Of a DNA stretch of 64,000 bases, positions 38,101 through 46,937 are shown piece by piece. The position numbers and the translations under genes are program-made. Under the pieces are notes generated by a model. The model worked only from the letters and a program-made list of their open reading frames with translations. It was not told where the DNA came from and did no database searches. The DNA lies in the NCBI GenBank assembly GCA_029255685.2, contig CM055315.2, positions 30,571,501 through 30,635,500 of the forward strand, given 5' to 3'. The DNA is from Silene conica (lineage: Eukaryota > Streptophyta > Magnoliopsida > Caryophyllales > Caryophyllaceae). The first letter of the stretch is position 1, and every line of letters starts with the position of its first letter.

Positions 38101-41100
38101 CAGATATGGTGAATGGTTGTTGTTAGGAAACGGAAGGCGGTCAAGAGACCGCCTTCCGCTTGAGTCGCCTTTTAGTTGTGGGTATGGTTCGGCATGTCCC
38201 GGTACCGAAATGTGTGATGTAGTAGGGTCAAGAGTAGTACATGTCACGGTCTTGTCGAATGTTGCATTTATTATCGTATTGCATGTTTTATATAATTATA
38301 TTGAAACGGACGTGTTTGATGTTGTGTAATTGTCACCCATTTCTGGGTTCCATATGATATTTCCGGCTAGGGGTGTTCATAATAAACCGAACCGCAATAA
38401 CCGAACCGAAAAACCGAAAAACCGTACATTTTTAAGGTTCGATTAACCGAACCGTTTTGACAAAGCGGTTCAGTGAACCGAACCGCTAAATTTATCATGG
38501 AGAAGGTTCGGTTGAGGTTCGCAATTTTAGAAAAGAGGTTAACCGCGAACCGAACCGTTCACAAAAAATAAGCAAAAAATTAAAATATTATATAAAAAAT
38601 TGTTCTTTTGTTTAATTAAAAAGTGTTTTCAGATTCAAAAATGGTTAAAATGATTAATATTAAAGTTTCACTTATTAACTTTATTGTTGAGTATAATTAA
38701 ATATTAAAAATTTAATTAAACTACTAGATAAAAATCTCGAAAACTAAAGAAAAAGTTAATTTAGCATGTTTATAGGTTAACCGGTAACCGAACCGCAAAT
38801 AATCGTTTAAAGTGGTTAACCGAACCGTAAATAACCGTTAGGGACGGTGCGGTTTAGGTTCGGTGTTTTGCCAAAACGAACCGTGTGCGAACCGAATTAG
38901 ATATGAGGTTCGGTGAATCGAACCGCGATGAACACCCCTATTTCCGGCCATATGGGGAGCAGGTTATGTTTGGTTTGGGTAGCACGTGGGCGAGCCGTAC
39001 ATAATAGTTAGAGGTGTAACATAGTCATGAGTTGTATTTTAATTCACTAGCTTAAATTTGTATAACATTAAATCATTATTTATATTTAAAGTGTTCTTGA
39101 TAGTATCTGCGACTCGTGAAACGAAGATGGTAACGCCTTAATTATCTTGGCCGGATAATCGGGGTGTTACACATGGTGTCTTCTCATTTGTGCTGGAGTA
39201 GAGTGTTGCTGACTTTATAAGGCCCAGGGGTTCTCTTCCTATACGTTTTAGGAAAGGTGGAGTTCCCTTGGGCTTGTGAAGTGAGCCCCTATCTTCTTTG
39301 GGGTATGACCAGGCCCCTTACGAATTTTAACAAATACTACGGGCAGAAGTTTTCCCTACCACTTTCAGATTCAGGTACCATATCCAAGCTTATGTCAAGA
39401 TAATATGCAATCAACAAACTGGTAAGCCTCATCCTGAACCTTCGTTTTGCAATCCTTTCCATGTCAAATATATCCATTTGAGAAAGAATCAAATCTTACC
39501 TAAGATTAGTGGAATTTTAGCATTAAGTTGCTGAGCCATAAAATTCTTCACAATGTGGCACACTGCAAAAATGGAAAAGACTGTTTAATCATTTTCATAT
39601 GGGCTGCAGTTACAAAAATCAGAATTGATGAGATAAAAAAAAATAGTATATATTCAAGAAGTCATCAAACTGCAATATATCTTGTCTACATGTCAGATTG
39701 CAAACATATGCATGCAATGTTTCACTATCACTCTTCAACCACAGCATAACCTGACTCCAGCTACCGGTTCTGAAATTAACAAATTCAAGACACGGTGGTC
39801 AAGAAAACAGCAGCCAGCTCCCATCCCAAAAACTAAGTTTAAGGAATCTGGGAAGCACTTATTAATTCATTTTTCAATATTCTAGTTAGTAGCACGTCAT
39901 AAATATTCATTTATTCACAGAATGTTTCCTTTGATAATAACTAAGGTAGTAGGAAAAATGTCTACGGGAGGCAGAAAGGATGAAAAAAAAAAAGGATGGA
40001 TGGTACTTGGACAAAGCCTTTCTATACAGTTCTGAACGCAATTTCACCTTGGCTGGAAATAGCCTATTTGTGTTGCTAACAAAGGGGAAAGGTTGTGTAC
40101 ATCCAAACCCCCTTATTCCGCAATTTGTGGGAGCCTTTCGACGCAATGTATTGTTGTTGTTGGATGGTACATGGACACCAAGTCACAAAACACGTGGCAA
40201 ATTAATCAATTAGAATTTTACATTCGATTTAAGATAAAGTCGTACACTAGCTATGGAATAATTTATACACACCAAAATTAGAAAGACGTCGTTTTGGAAC
40301 CAAAGTTTTTTCCAGTGGAGCCAGATACTCACTATTCTTTTACTTTTGAGTTTGATGAGAGAAAGAAATATATCTCAGTAAGTTTTTGGTGCTTTCTATT
40401 ATGAATCAGCGATCTTAAGGATGGTACATCTATCCCCCTACCAGCTATAGGTGCGAGCCCTTGAGGCTCTGGGCTAATTGTTTTCGTCATTTTGCAACCC
40501 CGTAATATGTAGACAGTATGATTTTAAGGATAATTAAGGGGAAGCTTGAAGACTAAAAAACAGTGTGACTAATACCCATGAGGTAACCTCAGAGTTCTTC
40601 TCAGATAAATATGACGTTCTACAGCATACTCCAAAGTACTCTTGTGAATACAGATTACATTTCACAATAAAGAAGGCATTAGTGGGGTGTCGAAAATTCC
40701 ATTTCTTCTTTTTTATTTTTGAGTGCTTTTCCATCAACAATTTCAATTTTGCCCCTTACAACCCTCATTCTTCTTTTCCTTCATCCATTCTTCGTGACCA
40801 TCTCTGTCATTTTACTCAAGGCTGCAACCACTACAAATACTCATCGCTGTGTCCAAAATTCACATCACCCATCTCCCTTCAGTTCCCCAACACTTGAACC
40901 ATTTTCTATAAATCATCTAAATACAACGAAGTAGAAAATTACCATCATCTTCAACCTAAGTCCAAATCTTCCCTTTCTCCCCCATGTTCCTTACTTTACC
41001 ACCTTATGACAATAACCATCATGCCTCACAACCAACATTGGCACTGTTATCGTGCTAGTTTTTTTTTGCAACAATGACTACCGTCACACGATCCATCTTC

Positions 41101-44100
41101 AACTGTAACTCGAATTCCATAGAATTAACAAGAAAGTGAGGAATCATATCATACTGAGCAATTGAGGATAGGGTAATATACTAGTCGTATTAATTTACCC
41201 TATTTATACAAAGAGGTTGCAATAAAAACTTGATAAAGTGAAAAATTAAAATTAAAATTTCATGGCTGTACTGTGATGGCAGGGATGTGGTGGAATCAGG
41301 TAAGAGAGATAGACGAGTTTGAACAGAACCAACAGGGTAATAATGAGGAGAGAGTGGGATTAAGGTGGGTTTGGTAGTTTCTAGGCTCTAGGCGACAAAA
41401 CCCTAAATAGAAGGTAGTCTCCTAACTAGATGGTCACAAACTGGATAAAGAATTTGGATTGCATTCCTTTGGAGAAACGACAATAATACTTTTTTCATTG
41501 TGCTACTAAAGAACAAAAGTTGGTCCAATAGGTTCATATTCCCAGGAAAGCCAGGGAAAACAGTTCAAGCATGAATGCATTTGGGTATGTATTGCATGCT
41601 ATAGGGTAGATGGTAAACAAAAATATTAAGGACATAAGTTAATAAGGAGGAACCATAACTACGGTAATATTACTTGCAGTGCAGACTATCCTGCTACCAA
41701 CATGACTAGGCAGAAAAACTTTGTCACGGCAAAACCTGGAAACTTACCAACTTTATCCTGTTACAAGGAAATGAGAAGTCCCAATTAATTTCATAATATT
41801 CAAATAAAAAAACTTAGGTCAAAAATGGCTACAGAAAGTAGAAATAAACATCAAGATAGTTTCTCAATATAATTCATTGCCACAATATCATTAGATCAAC
41901 AGAATCAAGGTATAGACATGACATTCCAAGCAAGTGAAAGTAACTCTCGGAAACCAATCTCAAGGAGCCCAAATACACAAGATTAGGATCAGATCGCAAT
42001 CGAAGTTGTCAATATACTTATTTCTGCATGATTAAATGAGAACCAATTTGCATATGGATAAAAAGTTTGCAACAACAACATTACCCACACCCCCTGCCTT
42101 AACGGCTTCCGTAATTGACACAGTGAAGGGAAGTGGATGACGTAGCGTTCCCGATGTGTACAATACACAGAAAAGATATCTGATGACTGGTACTTCACAA
42201 TAAACAAAAGTGGAACTGATTTTTTTGAGTCATTTTGCTTTACTTAATTATAATCCGAAACCAAATAATGAGTCTTTGACATTATGAGAAATGCTAAAAC
42301 GTAATTGATATATTTTTTAAATAGATAAAAATTTACGTAGAGAAAAAACATATATATCATATATGTTTAGTAGTCATACCATGATAAACTAAAGAAGAAT
42401 TCTCAGCTTGACAAGCACTTCATGCTTTTGTCTTAAAGTACATACTTGTGCTTAAATTTGATACCCTCACCACAACTATTTAAGGCCTTTGCTCATACCT
42501 ATCTGGTGCTTAAGTCCAAAGGATCGAGTGATATACAACAGTTGCCGGAAACAAGAATGCTTCAAAGATGCTATGTTTCAATTTGGTGACTAGCAGGATC
42601 CATCAAGTCTAACATAGGCATTTGCTCCTCTTACCAGTCTAGAGTGGAAGCTAGGACAATCTTTGCTAAGTGCCACATCCCACGTGTTAGAGCAAGTAAA
42701 TTTTATTTGGTTAAATTAATGTCACTCATGAATCCTCAGACCTAATGCTACGCAAGAAATGAGCAAATAGGAAAAACTCATATGGATGATTTATATGTCC
42801 TAAGATATATACATAAAGCCTACAGCAGTACAAAAAGGAGACTGATCAGAAAATAGATGCAATAAATTAGGGAATATAAATTAGTTTCCAGAGACATAAA
42901 AAGCTATAGATACGAAGAGGTTTCATACCAAGAATAAGGGAGCAATGTAATAATCTCCTTGTAAGTACTGAAACGATCTGGTCACCTTCTGTCGATAGTC
43001 GAAAACAATGTCCGCTGTACAAAAAACAATCCCAAAAAATTAAGACGGGGAGGGTAAACTTTGAAAGCATTTGCTTTGCACTTCTACACAAACAAACAGA
43101 TGGAAATCGGTATACGTTCCAGGACATTGCAATTTGCAACATATGTAGTGCAAGTCCTAACCAATTACAAACCCAGCTAGAAAACATCACAGTTTCTTCA
43201 CCTGAGACAGTCTCATAGCATGATATGGCCCACGAATACCATGTTAAAGCTTCAAGAGTTACACACTCATTTCTATATCAGATAAGAGTGTAACCATCTG
43301 AAAATCAATAAATCCCGGTAAAATAAAATCAGTGATTCATAATTACTAGCACTTGTCTGATGTGACACCATCACAATCTATCTACTCCCTCCATCTCAAT
43401 CATTACCATCGCAATCATCTACTCCCTACGTCGCAATCATTGGTTTACCTGTTCCATTTTTGGCTGTCTCTTTTAATTGGTTAACTATCTATTTTAGGAA
43501 TGCTTTTAATGGACAACTTGACCTTCCACACTACACCCAATTTGGTCCACTAGTCATCTAGTAATTGGCCCTCTTTTGTATTTGTGCCAAAATCAAAGAT
43601 AAACAAATGAGCCGGACAATCGAAAAAAACTAGGCAATCCCGTCATTTTTCTTATAATTCCTGTGTTTGATTTAATTGTATACGTCTTTCAAACCGGTCA
43701 CAAAAATTCAAAAACATACGCAGTAGCATTCTATAGTATACAGTATACTCCCCGTCTCAATCAATCAATCAATCAATCATGGTATTTTAATAATTTAAAA
43801 AATGGTAAATGAAAAATTGAGAGATAGGGAGGAAGTAGAAGATATGAATGGAAAATGAAAAATTACAGTCTTTGCCGAGAAAATTGCCGGTAAAAAGATC
43901 ATCAACGACGCCAGGCCTAGCACCAACAGCAATATTCATATTATCAGCTTCGGCGCCGAGACGATATAAATAATCATTCCCCTTGGAGTCCTTAGCTTCC
44001 CAAGAGGACTGGTCCGATAATCGCTTCTTGGGGGCGGGGGGCGTAGTTGCTTCAATTGGTTCATCGCCATTTTTGAGTTTCTGGAAAACGGCGAAATTAA

Positions 44101-44227
44101 GAAGACGGGTGCGTGGAAGTGAAGGGAATTTTGGTGAGACGGAGAGTTTACGAGGAAGTGAGGTGAGAAATGAAAGAGAGTCTGAAGGTTGTGTTGAGGT
44201 GATTATGGTGTTGAGTATGAGAGCCAT
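23194..44227 (-). CDS. Rubisco-activase-like AAA+ protein, plastid precursor (12 exons, 21 kb)
   Basis: Member of the plant activase-like AAA+ family typified by Arabidopsis At1g73110, related to but distinct from Rubisco activase; cellular role not established. Exons: 43867-44227, 42929-43014, 41748-41757, 39500-39562, 35851-35964, 32484-32545, 31831-31885, 31523-31724, 29670-29776, 28303-28358, 27083-27175, 23194-23301; 1317 nt = 438 aa plus stop. Junctions are GT-AG and phases agree throughout. Ser/Thr-rich residues 1-50 suggest a transit peptide. The core shows DYLYRLGAEADNMN and PGVVDDLFTGNFLGKD (exon 1), DIVFDYRQKVTRSF (exon 2), Walker A GGKGQGKT at 177-184, Walker B CLMINDID at 237-244, IVTGNDF near 294-300, RDGRMEKFYW at 309-318, FYGALRSRTYDRSI (exon 10) and ESGYSL...KLSKEYMKN at the C-terminus. 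No internal stop. The length comes from transposon-laden introns. Confidence 0.93.
23739..23835. mobile_element. Short Stowaway-like MITE
   Basis: CTCCCTCCGTCACAGTC on the left; the right end TCGGACAGAGAGTG is an imperfect inverted match; TA flanks on both sides. The 97-bp interior (AGTTTACACCTGTTTTTATT, CCCCTCACAAAATAAAG) closely resembles a similarly small element at about 33592-33668. Lies in intron 11 of the activase-like gene. Confidence 0.6.
24300..24660 (+). pseudogene. Ty1/copia RNase H fragment
   Basis: Plus-strand frames read SRTEAEMVWLEALLKDLHV and ITLYCDKL, then after breaks LQLADITTKSLG, in the order expected for the C-terminal RNase H of copia polyproteins (STEAEY...W...LL; YCDN; QIADxLTKxL). 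Several codons are disrupted and the frame changes. It is antisense to, and inside intron 11 of, the activase-like gene. Confidence 0.7.
24960..25660 (+). mobile_element. LTR fragment with GCCGGT-type palindromes
   Basis: Layout matches the LTR at 45280-46937: an AATTTTGTAG acceptor-like word (about 25073-25082), then spaced GCCGGTCC, CCAGCAGCCG, GACCGGCAGCC, AGCCGGTCTAC motifs (25165-25370), then ACTATAAATACCCC (TATA at 25418-25424) and ACCCTAGATCT. Ends are not defined, so it is a truncated or solo LTR of the same Athila-like cluster, lying in intron 11 of the activase-like gene. Confidence 0.6.
26692..26800 (+). mobile_element. tRNA-derived SINE fragment
   Basis: TAGCTTAGTTGGTAAAG (A-box-like, 26699-26715) followed by GGTCGCAAACTCGG (degenerate B box, about 26741-26754), with the AGGTGTGATATTCATGATGT spacer typical of plant tRNA-derived SINEs. 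In intron 11 of the activase-like gene, antisense. 3' end not defined. Confidence 0.5.
27408..27658. mobile_element. Stowaway-like MITE, TA duplication
   Basis: CTCCCTCGAGTCAACTTTTA on the left and AAAGTGGAACGGAGGGAG on the right are imperfect inverted repeats with TA at 27406-27407 and 27659-27660. 251 bp, non-coding, in intron 10 of the activase-like gene. Confidence 0.75.
29849..30482 (-). pseudogene. Ty1/copia remnant: RNase H C-terminus plus 3' LTR
   Basis: The minus-strand frame 30135-30482 contains HKRTKHFKIKYHFMRD and LEYCPTQDQLGDIFTKALPK, the conserved C-terminal end of copia RNase H. It is followed by a stop and then an LTR-like segment. On the plus strand that segment starts TGTTAGGGTTTGATAG at 29849 and runs to about 30123, with TATATAAAAC near 29930. 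The upstream part of the element is missing. Inserted in intron 8 of the activase-like gene. Confidence 0.75.
30640..30790. repeat. Degenerate CGGGT-rich repeat
   Basis: Dense GGGTCGGGT/CGGGTTCGGGT words within about 150 bp of AT-rich surroundings, like the interiors of the hAT-type elements at 2643 and 38368. No clean termini were found. In intron 8 of the activase-like gene. Confidence 0.5.
33215..33960. repeat. ACCCGACC-rich degenerate element with a small Stowaway-like insert
   Basis: Clusters of GACCCAACCC, ACCCACCCGG and GACCTAACCC (33225-33330) and AACCCTAACCCGACC with AGACCCGGTCTG (33760-33870) bracket an AT-rich centre. The centre contains a small CTCCCTCCGTTC...GTGGGAG element at about 33592-33668. 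Interpreted as an eroded hAT-type non-autonomous element; boundaries uncertain. In intron 5 of the activase-like gene. Confidence 0.4.
34297..34515. repeat. Fold-back element with about 100-bp arms
   Basis: CTTACCCTTGTGAATCGCGA, then GAGCAAATTCTATC and ACTTATTGAAAATACAT on the left, are mirrored by ATGTATTTTCAGTAAGC, GATAGAATTCGC and TCGCGAATTGGTAAGGG on the right. This gives an almost complete hairpin with a short centre. Non-coding MITE-like element in intron 5 of the activase-like gene; family not recognised. Confidence 0.6.
36740..36875. repeat. GCCCAGGGGTT direct repeat (copy 1 of 2)
   Basis: GCCCAGGGGTTGTCTTCCTA ... GAAAGTTCCCTTGAGCTTCT ... GTATGACCAGACCC is repeated in the same orientation at about 39220-39320 (GCCCAGGGGTTCTCTTCCTA ... 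GTATGACCAGGCCC). The pair flanks the solo LTR at 36997-39171 and may be the two LTRs of a small TRIM-like element into which that LTR's parent inserted. Confidence 0.45.
36997..39171 (+). mobile_element. Solo LTR with perfect 5-bp target duplication
   Basis: Begins TGTAATACCCGG and ends GGGGTGTTACA; both sides carry CATGG (36992-36996 and 39172-39176). No gag-pol lies between, so this is a single LTR left by recombination. It measures 2175 bp including the 581-bp hAT insertion with its duplication, about 1.6 kb originally. Near 37303-37342 it holds ATTCGACTCGACCGAGT and CTTGGTCGAAT, the motif class of the LTR at 44624. Lies in intron 4 of the activase-like gene. Confidence 0.8.
38368..38940. 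mobile_element. Non-autonomous hAT element built of AACCG palindromes, perfect 8-bp duplication
   Basis: TAGGGGTGTTCAT and its inverted end ATGAACACCCCTA bound 573 bp, with identical TTTCCGGC duplications at 38360-38367 and 38941-38948. The interior has dozens of AACCGAACCG/CGGTTCGGTT words arranged head-to-head around an AT-rich middle. No transposase. Inserted inside the solo LTR 36997-39171, hence younger than it. Confidence 0.85.
41748..41757 (-). other. 10-nt microexon (exon 3) of the activase-like gene
   Basis: On the minus strand, TTGTAACAG precedes GATAAAGTTG, which is followed by GTAAGTTTCC: a clean acceptor, ten bases, and a strong donor. It supplies Asp-Lys-Val plus the first base of the next Val codon. 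It exactly fills the gap between exon 2 (...YIAPLFL, phase 0) and exon 4 (...VCHIVKNF, phase 1) in the family's conserved DKVVxHIVKN segment. Confidence 0.85.
43752..43778. repeat. (AATC)n microsatellite
   Basis: TCAATCAATCAATCAATCAATC run in intron 1 of the activase-like gene. Confidence 0.8.
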
Positions 44228-44623
44228 GATTGTAGACTGCAGAGTGTGAATAACTGAGTACGGAAAGAGAAAGGGTAAGAGTAAGACCAATACTTTGTCT
44301 CGCCTCAGATTATGGGTAAGGCCTTAAGCCTGTGTTACTCTGCCGCCACATATATCTACTTGTCTTCATGCATATCTAAAACACTACACACATCTATCCT
44401 AAGATCACATCCATAAAGATAATATGAAGCATAATAAAAAGACGAAACCACTATTTACCTCCTGAAATGTAAATTCCTCAAATAACTTATCAGAGAGATC
44501 GGGGAGCCTCACTTGTTGCTCCTTTAGACGGTCCACAAGCATAACCCAAAAACCAATGTCTGCTAGAACGGAAGAGAAGGATCGCCATTGCTCTCTTACT
44601 TTATGGGTGATTGAGGCAGACGG

Positions 44624-44995
44624 TGTAATACTACGCATTTCTGAGATTCCGTACTCGGTTGAGTAAGTGATGAACTCAATCGAGTAGGCTGTACCCAATC
44701 GAGTACTGCTGACCAAGTAGAATTATTGAGTCGGGAACGTTTCTGCTTTACGGCACTTGTCAAGTTGGTGGGGAATTCGGTTGAGTGGGAGCTACTTGGT
44801 CGAGTGGGTTGAGGTACTCGGCCGAGTAGCCGATCGGGAATTCGCTTTCCGCGGTTTGGTTAAGGTGATTAAGAGATGTTTATAAATCATTTTCTAGTTA
44901 TTAATTGTCATTTTAACCTAATATCATTGATGTAAGCTCTATTTGTTCATTTTTCCTATTTCTTTGCACGCATTTTAACGCATATTAGGTAGCGT
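44624..44995 (+). mobile_element. Truncated LTR with ACTCGGCCGAGT-type motifs
   Basis: Starts TGTAATACTACGC, similar to the LTR start at 36997, and carries spaced near-palindromes ACTCGGTTGAGT, ACTCAATCGAGT, CCAATCGAGT (44647-44705) and ACTCGGCCGAGT (44812-44823). TTTATAAATC at about 44880 is a plausible TATA box. It breaks off near 44995, where a different LTR begins. It lies about 400 bp upstream of the activase-like start codon, so it may contribute to that gene's 5' flank. Confidence 0.55.
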
Positions 44996-45279
44996 CTAAC
45001 TACTATTTTCCTATGAATTGACTACTTTGGGTTATTTTGTATTTTATGCAGAATTTGGACCTGAACGCGCGAATGCAAGCCAAACCTCATCCTCGGAGTC
45101 GCAATTTGGATGTTAGTAGAGTTCAGCTTGGAAACCATCGCCCTGAGATGCGTGAAGACGAGAGGAAATAAGCTAGGTGAAGGATTTATGTTGATGCATT
45201 GATGTTTTGGTCGATTGACAATATTTGTTAGTCGATCGATAGATGGAAGTGGTCGATCGACCTTTTCTTTCGGAGGACT
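44996..45279 (+). mobile_element. Truncated LTR with GTCGATCGAC motifs
   Basis: GCACGCATTTTAACG through ACTACTTTGGGTTATTTTGT and ATTTTATGCAG parallels the first 140 bases of the LTR at 46938. Then come TAGTCGATCGATAG and GTGGTCGATCGACC (45228-45262), a palindrome different from that of its neighbour. The LTR is cut at 45280 by the start of the next one. Confidence 0.55.
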
Positions 45280-46937
45280 TGATGAGCCCTAGTTTCGTCA
45301 TTATTTTCCTTCTTTCTCCTTTGTTTAGATCCCGTTCCGATATTGTTTTGTGTGCCATTGCTTGATTTTATCGCCCAATGCCTCTATTCTACGTATTTGG
45401 TGTTCATCTTGGAGGACTATAAGCGGGAATGAAGAAACGAGAGAAATCGAAGCGGTTTTGAAGCAAAAAAGGGATCCTCAGCCGGTGGCCCGGCAGCCGA
45501 CTACCCGACTGGGAGCCCCATTACCTTTTTTAAAGCCAAGTTTGAAGATAAGATCAAGAGAGATCCTCAATCGGTATCCCGACAGCCGGCTACGCGGTTG
45601 GGAGTCCCATATCACATACTTAGCCAAATTTTGAGGAATTAATGAGCAGACCATGGGCAGAACTTGAAGAAAGGGTCCTCAGTCGGTCTTTGACCGACAG
45701 CCGGTGGACCGGCTCACAGGCCACTTTCACACTTAGTCAAATTTTAATGTGTTAATAATTCAGAACCAAAAGATGGGTTTCCTAGCCGGTCCATGACCGG
45801 CAGCCGGTCAACCGTCCCAAGGTACCTGTTATCTTGTTGAAAAAGAATTCAAAATCATAACAAGAAACAGGGTCTCAGCCGGTCCTCAACCGGCAGCCGG
45901 TCAAACATCATGTTGAAAACAGTTCAGAATTAAGCTAGGGGGTACCCAGCTTGTTGGTCACCGTCCGCCGGTTGACCGGCTGGGGATACTGATGGAATTT
46001 CTCCGCATTTCGAGAACTATAAATGCCCATACTTAGATATTTTTCAGAAAATACTACTTGCATGCAACCCTAGATTTTCTTTTACGCTTTTTCATATTCT
46101 TAGACACAAAACCTTAGATAGATTTTCATAAGAACTTTCCTTTTAATCTTCATAAACTTTTAGTTAGGCTAAGTTAATTAGTGCTAATCTTTCCTTATCA
46201 AGTTCAGTAGTTTACATTTAGACATTTGATTTATAATTTGAAGGTTTTGAGAGAACTCTTCTTACCAATCCAAGTTCCTTGCTTTAGCCTTTAAGTTGGT
46301 TTGATATTTCTTTCCTTTGCTTTGTTCTTCAATAGTTTACACTTGTTATCATTTTTGTTGTTGATTAGTTTACATTTACAATAGTCATTATGTTTGCTTA
46401 CTTTTACTCAATATATTACACTTTTTCCTTAAGTATGTGTGAGTAGAATATACTTAGGGTTAGGGGTGTTCTATGTTGTGGTATTAATGATGAAAGTTGC
46501 TTGATTTTAGGCTTAGTTGCTCAATGTAAAGGTCACTCATAGTATGCATGCTAGGTGTTCGATGAAAGGCCTTAACGACGGTTGGGCTTGATTTTTCATC
46601 TTTGTTTGTCTTTAGCGATAGTTCGAGACTTTCACATGCGTGTTTCTATGTTGGTTGAATATGTTCATAGCGATAGCTAGGATAGACTTGACCTAGGCGT
46701 GTCGACTCGAAAGACGAGATAAAATGGTAGATTCGTGTAGAGTGTTGTGGATGGTGCTAGATTTTGTGTAGTTTAGTTTTAGTCTTAGCTTTAGTTAATT
46801 GTTTTTGCTTGTTTTTGATTAAGTTGTGGTAGATCCTTGTAGAGTGTTGTGTTTTAATTTCTCAACCTAGTGCCTAAAAATACTAGGACGACTAACAGTT
46901 TGAATTGAGTTTATACCCAGAGGCGAAAGCACTTCCC
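45280..46937 (+). mobile_element. Truncated LTR with GCCGGT/ACCGGC motifs
   Basis: Starts TGATGAGCCCTAG. Between 45480 and 45985 it has a spaced series such as GCCGGTGGCCCGGCAGCCG, AGCCGGTCCATGACCGGC and GCCGGTCCTCAACCGGC. The TATA box TATAAAT is at 46018-46024, followed by AACCCTAGATTTTC and about 900 bases resembling R/U5 of Athila-like LTRs. It is cut at about 46937 where the next LTR enters. Same type as the fragment at 24960-25660. Confidence 0.6.
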
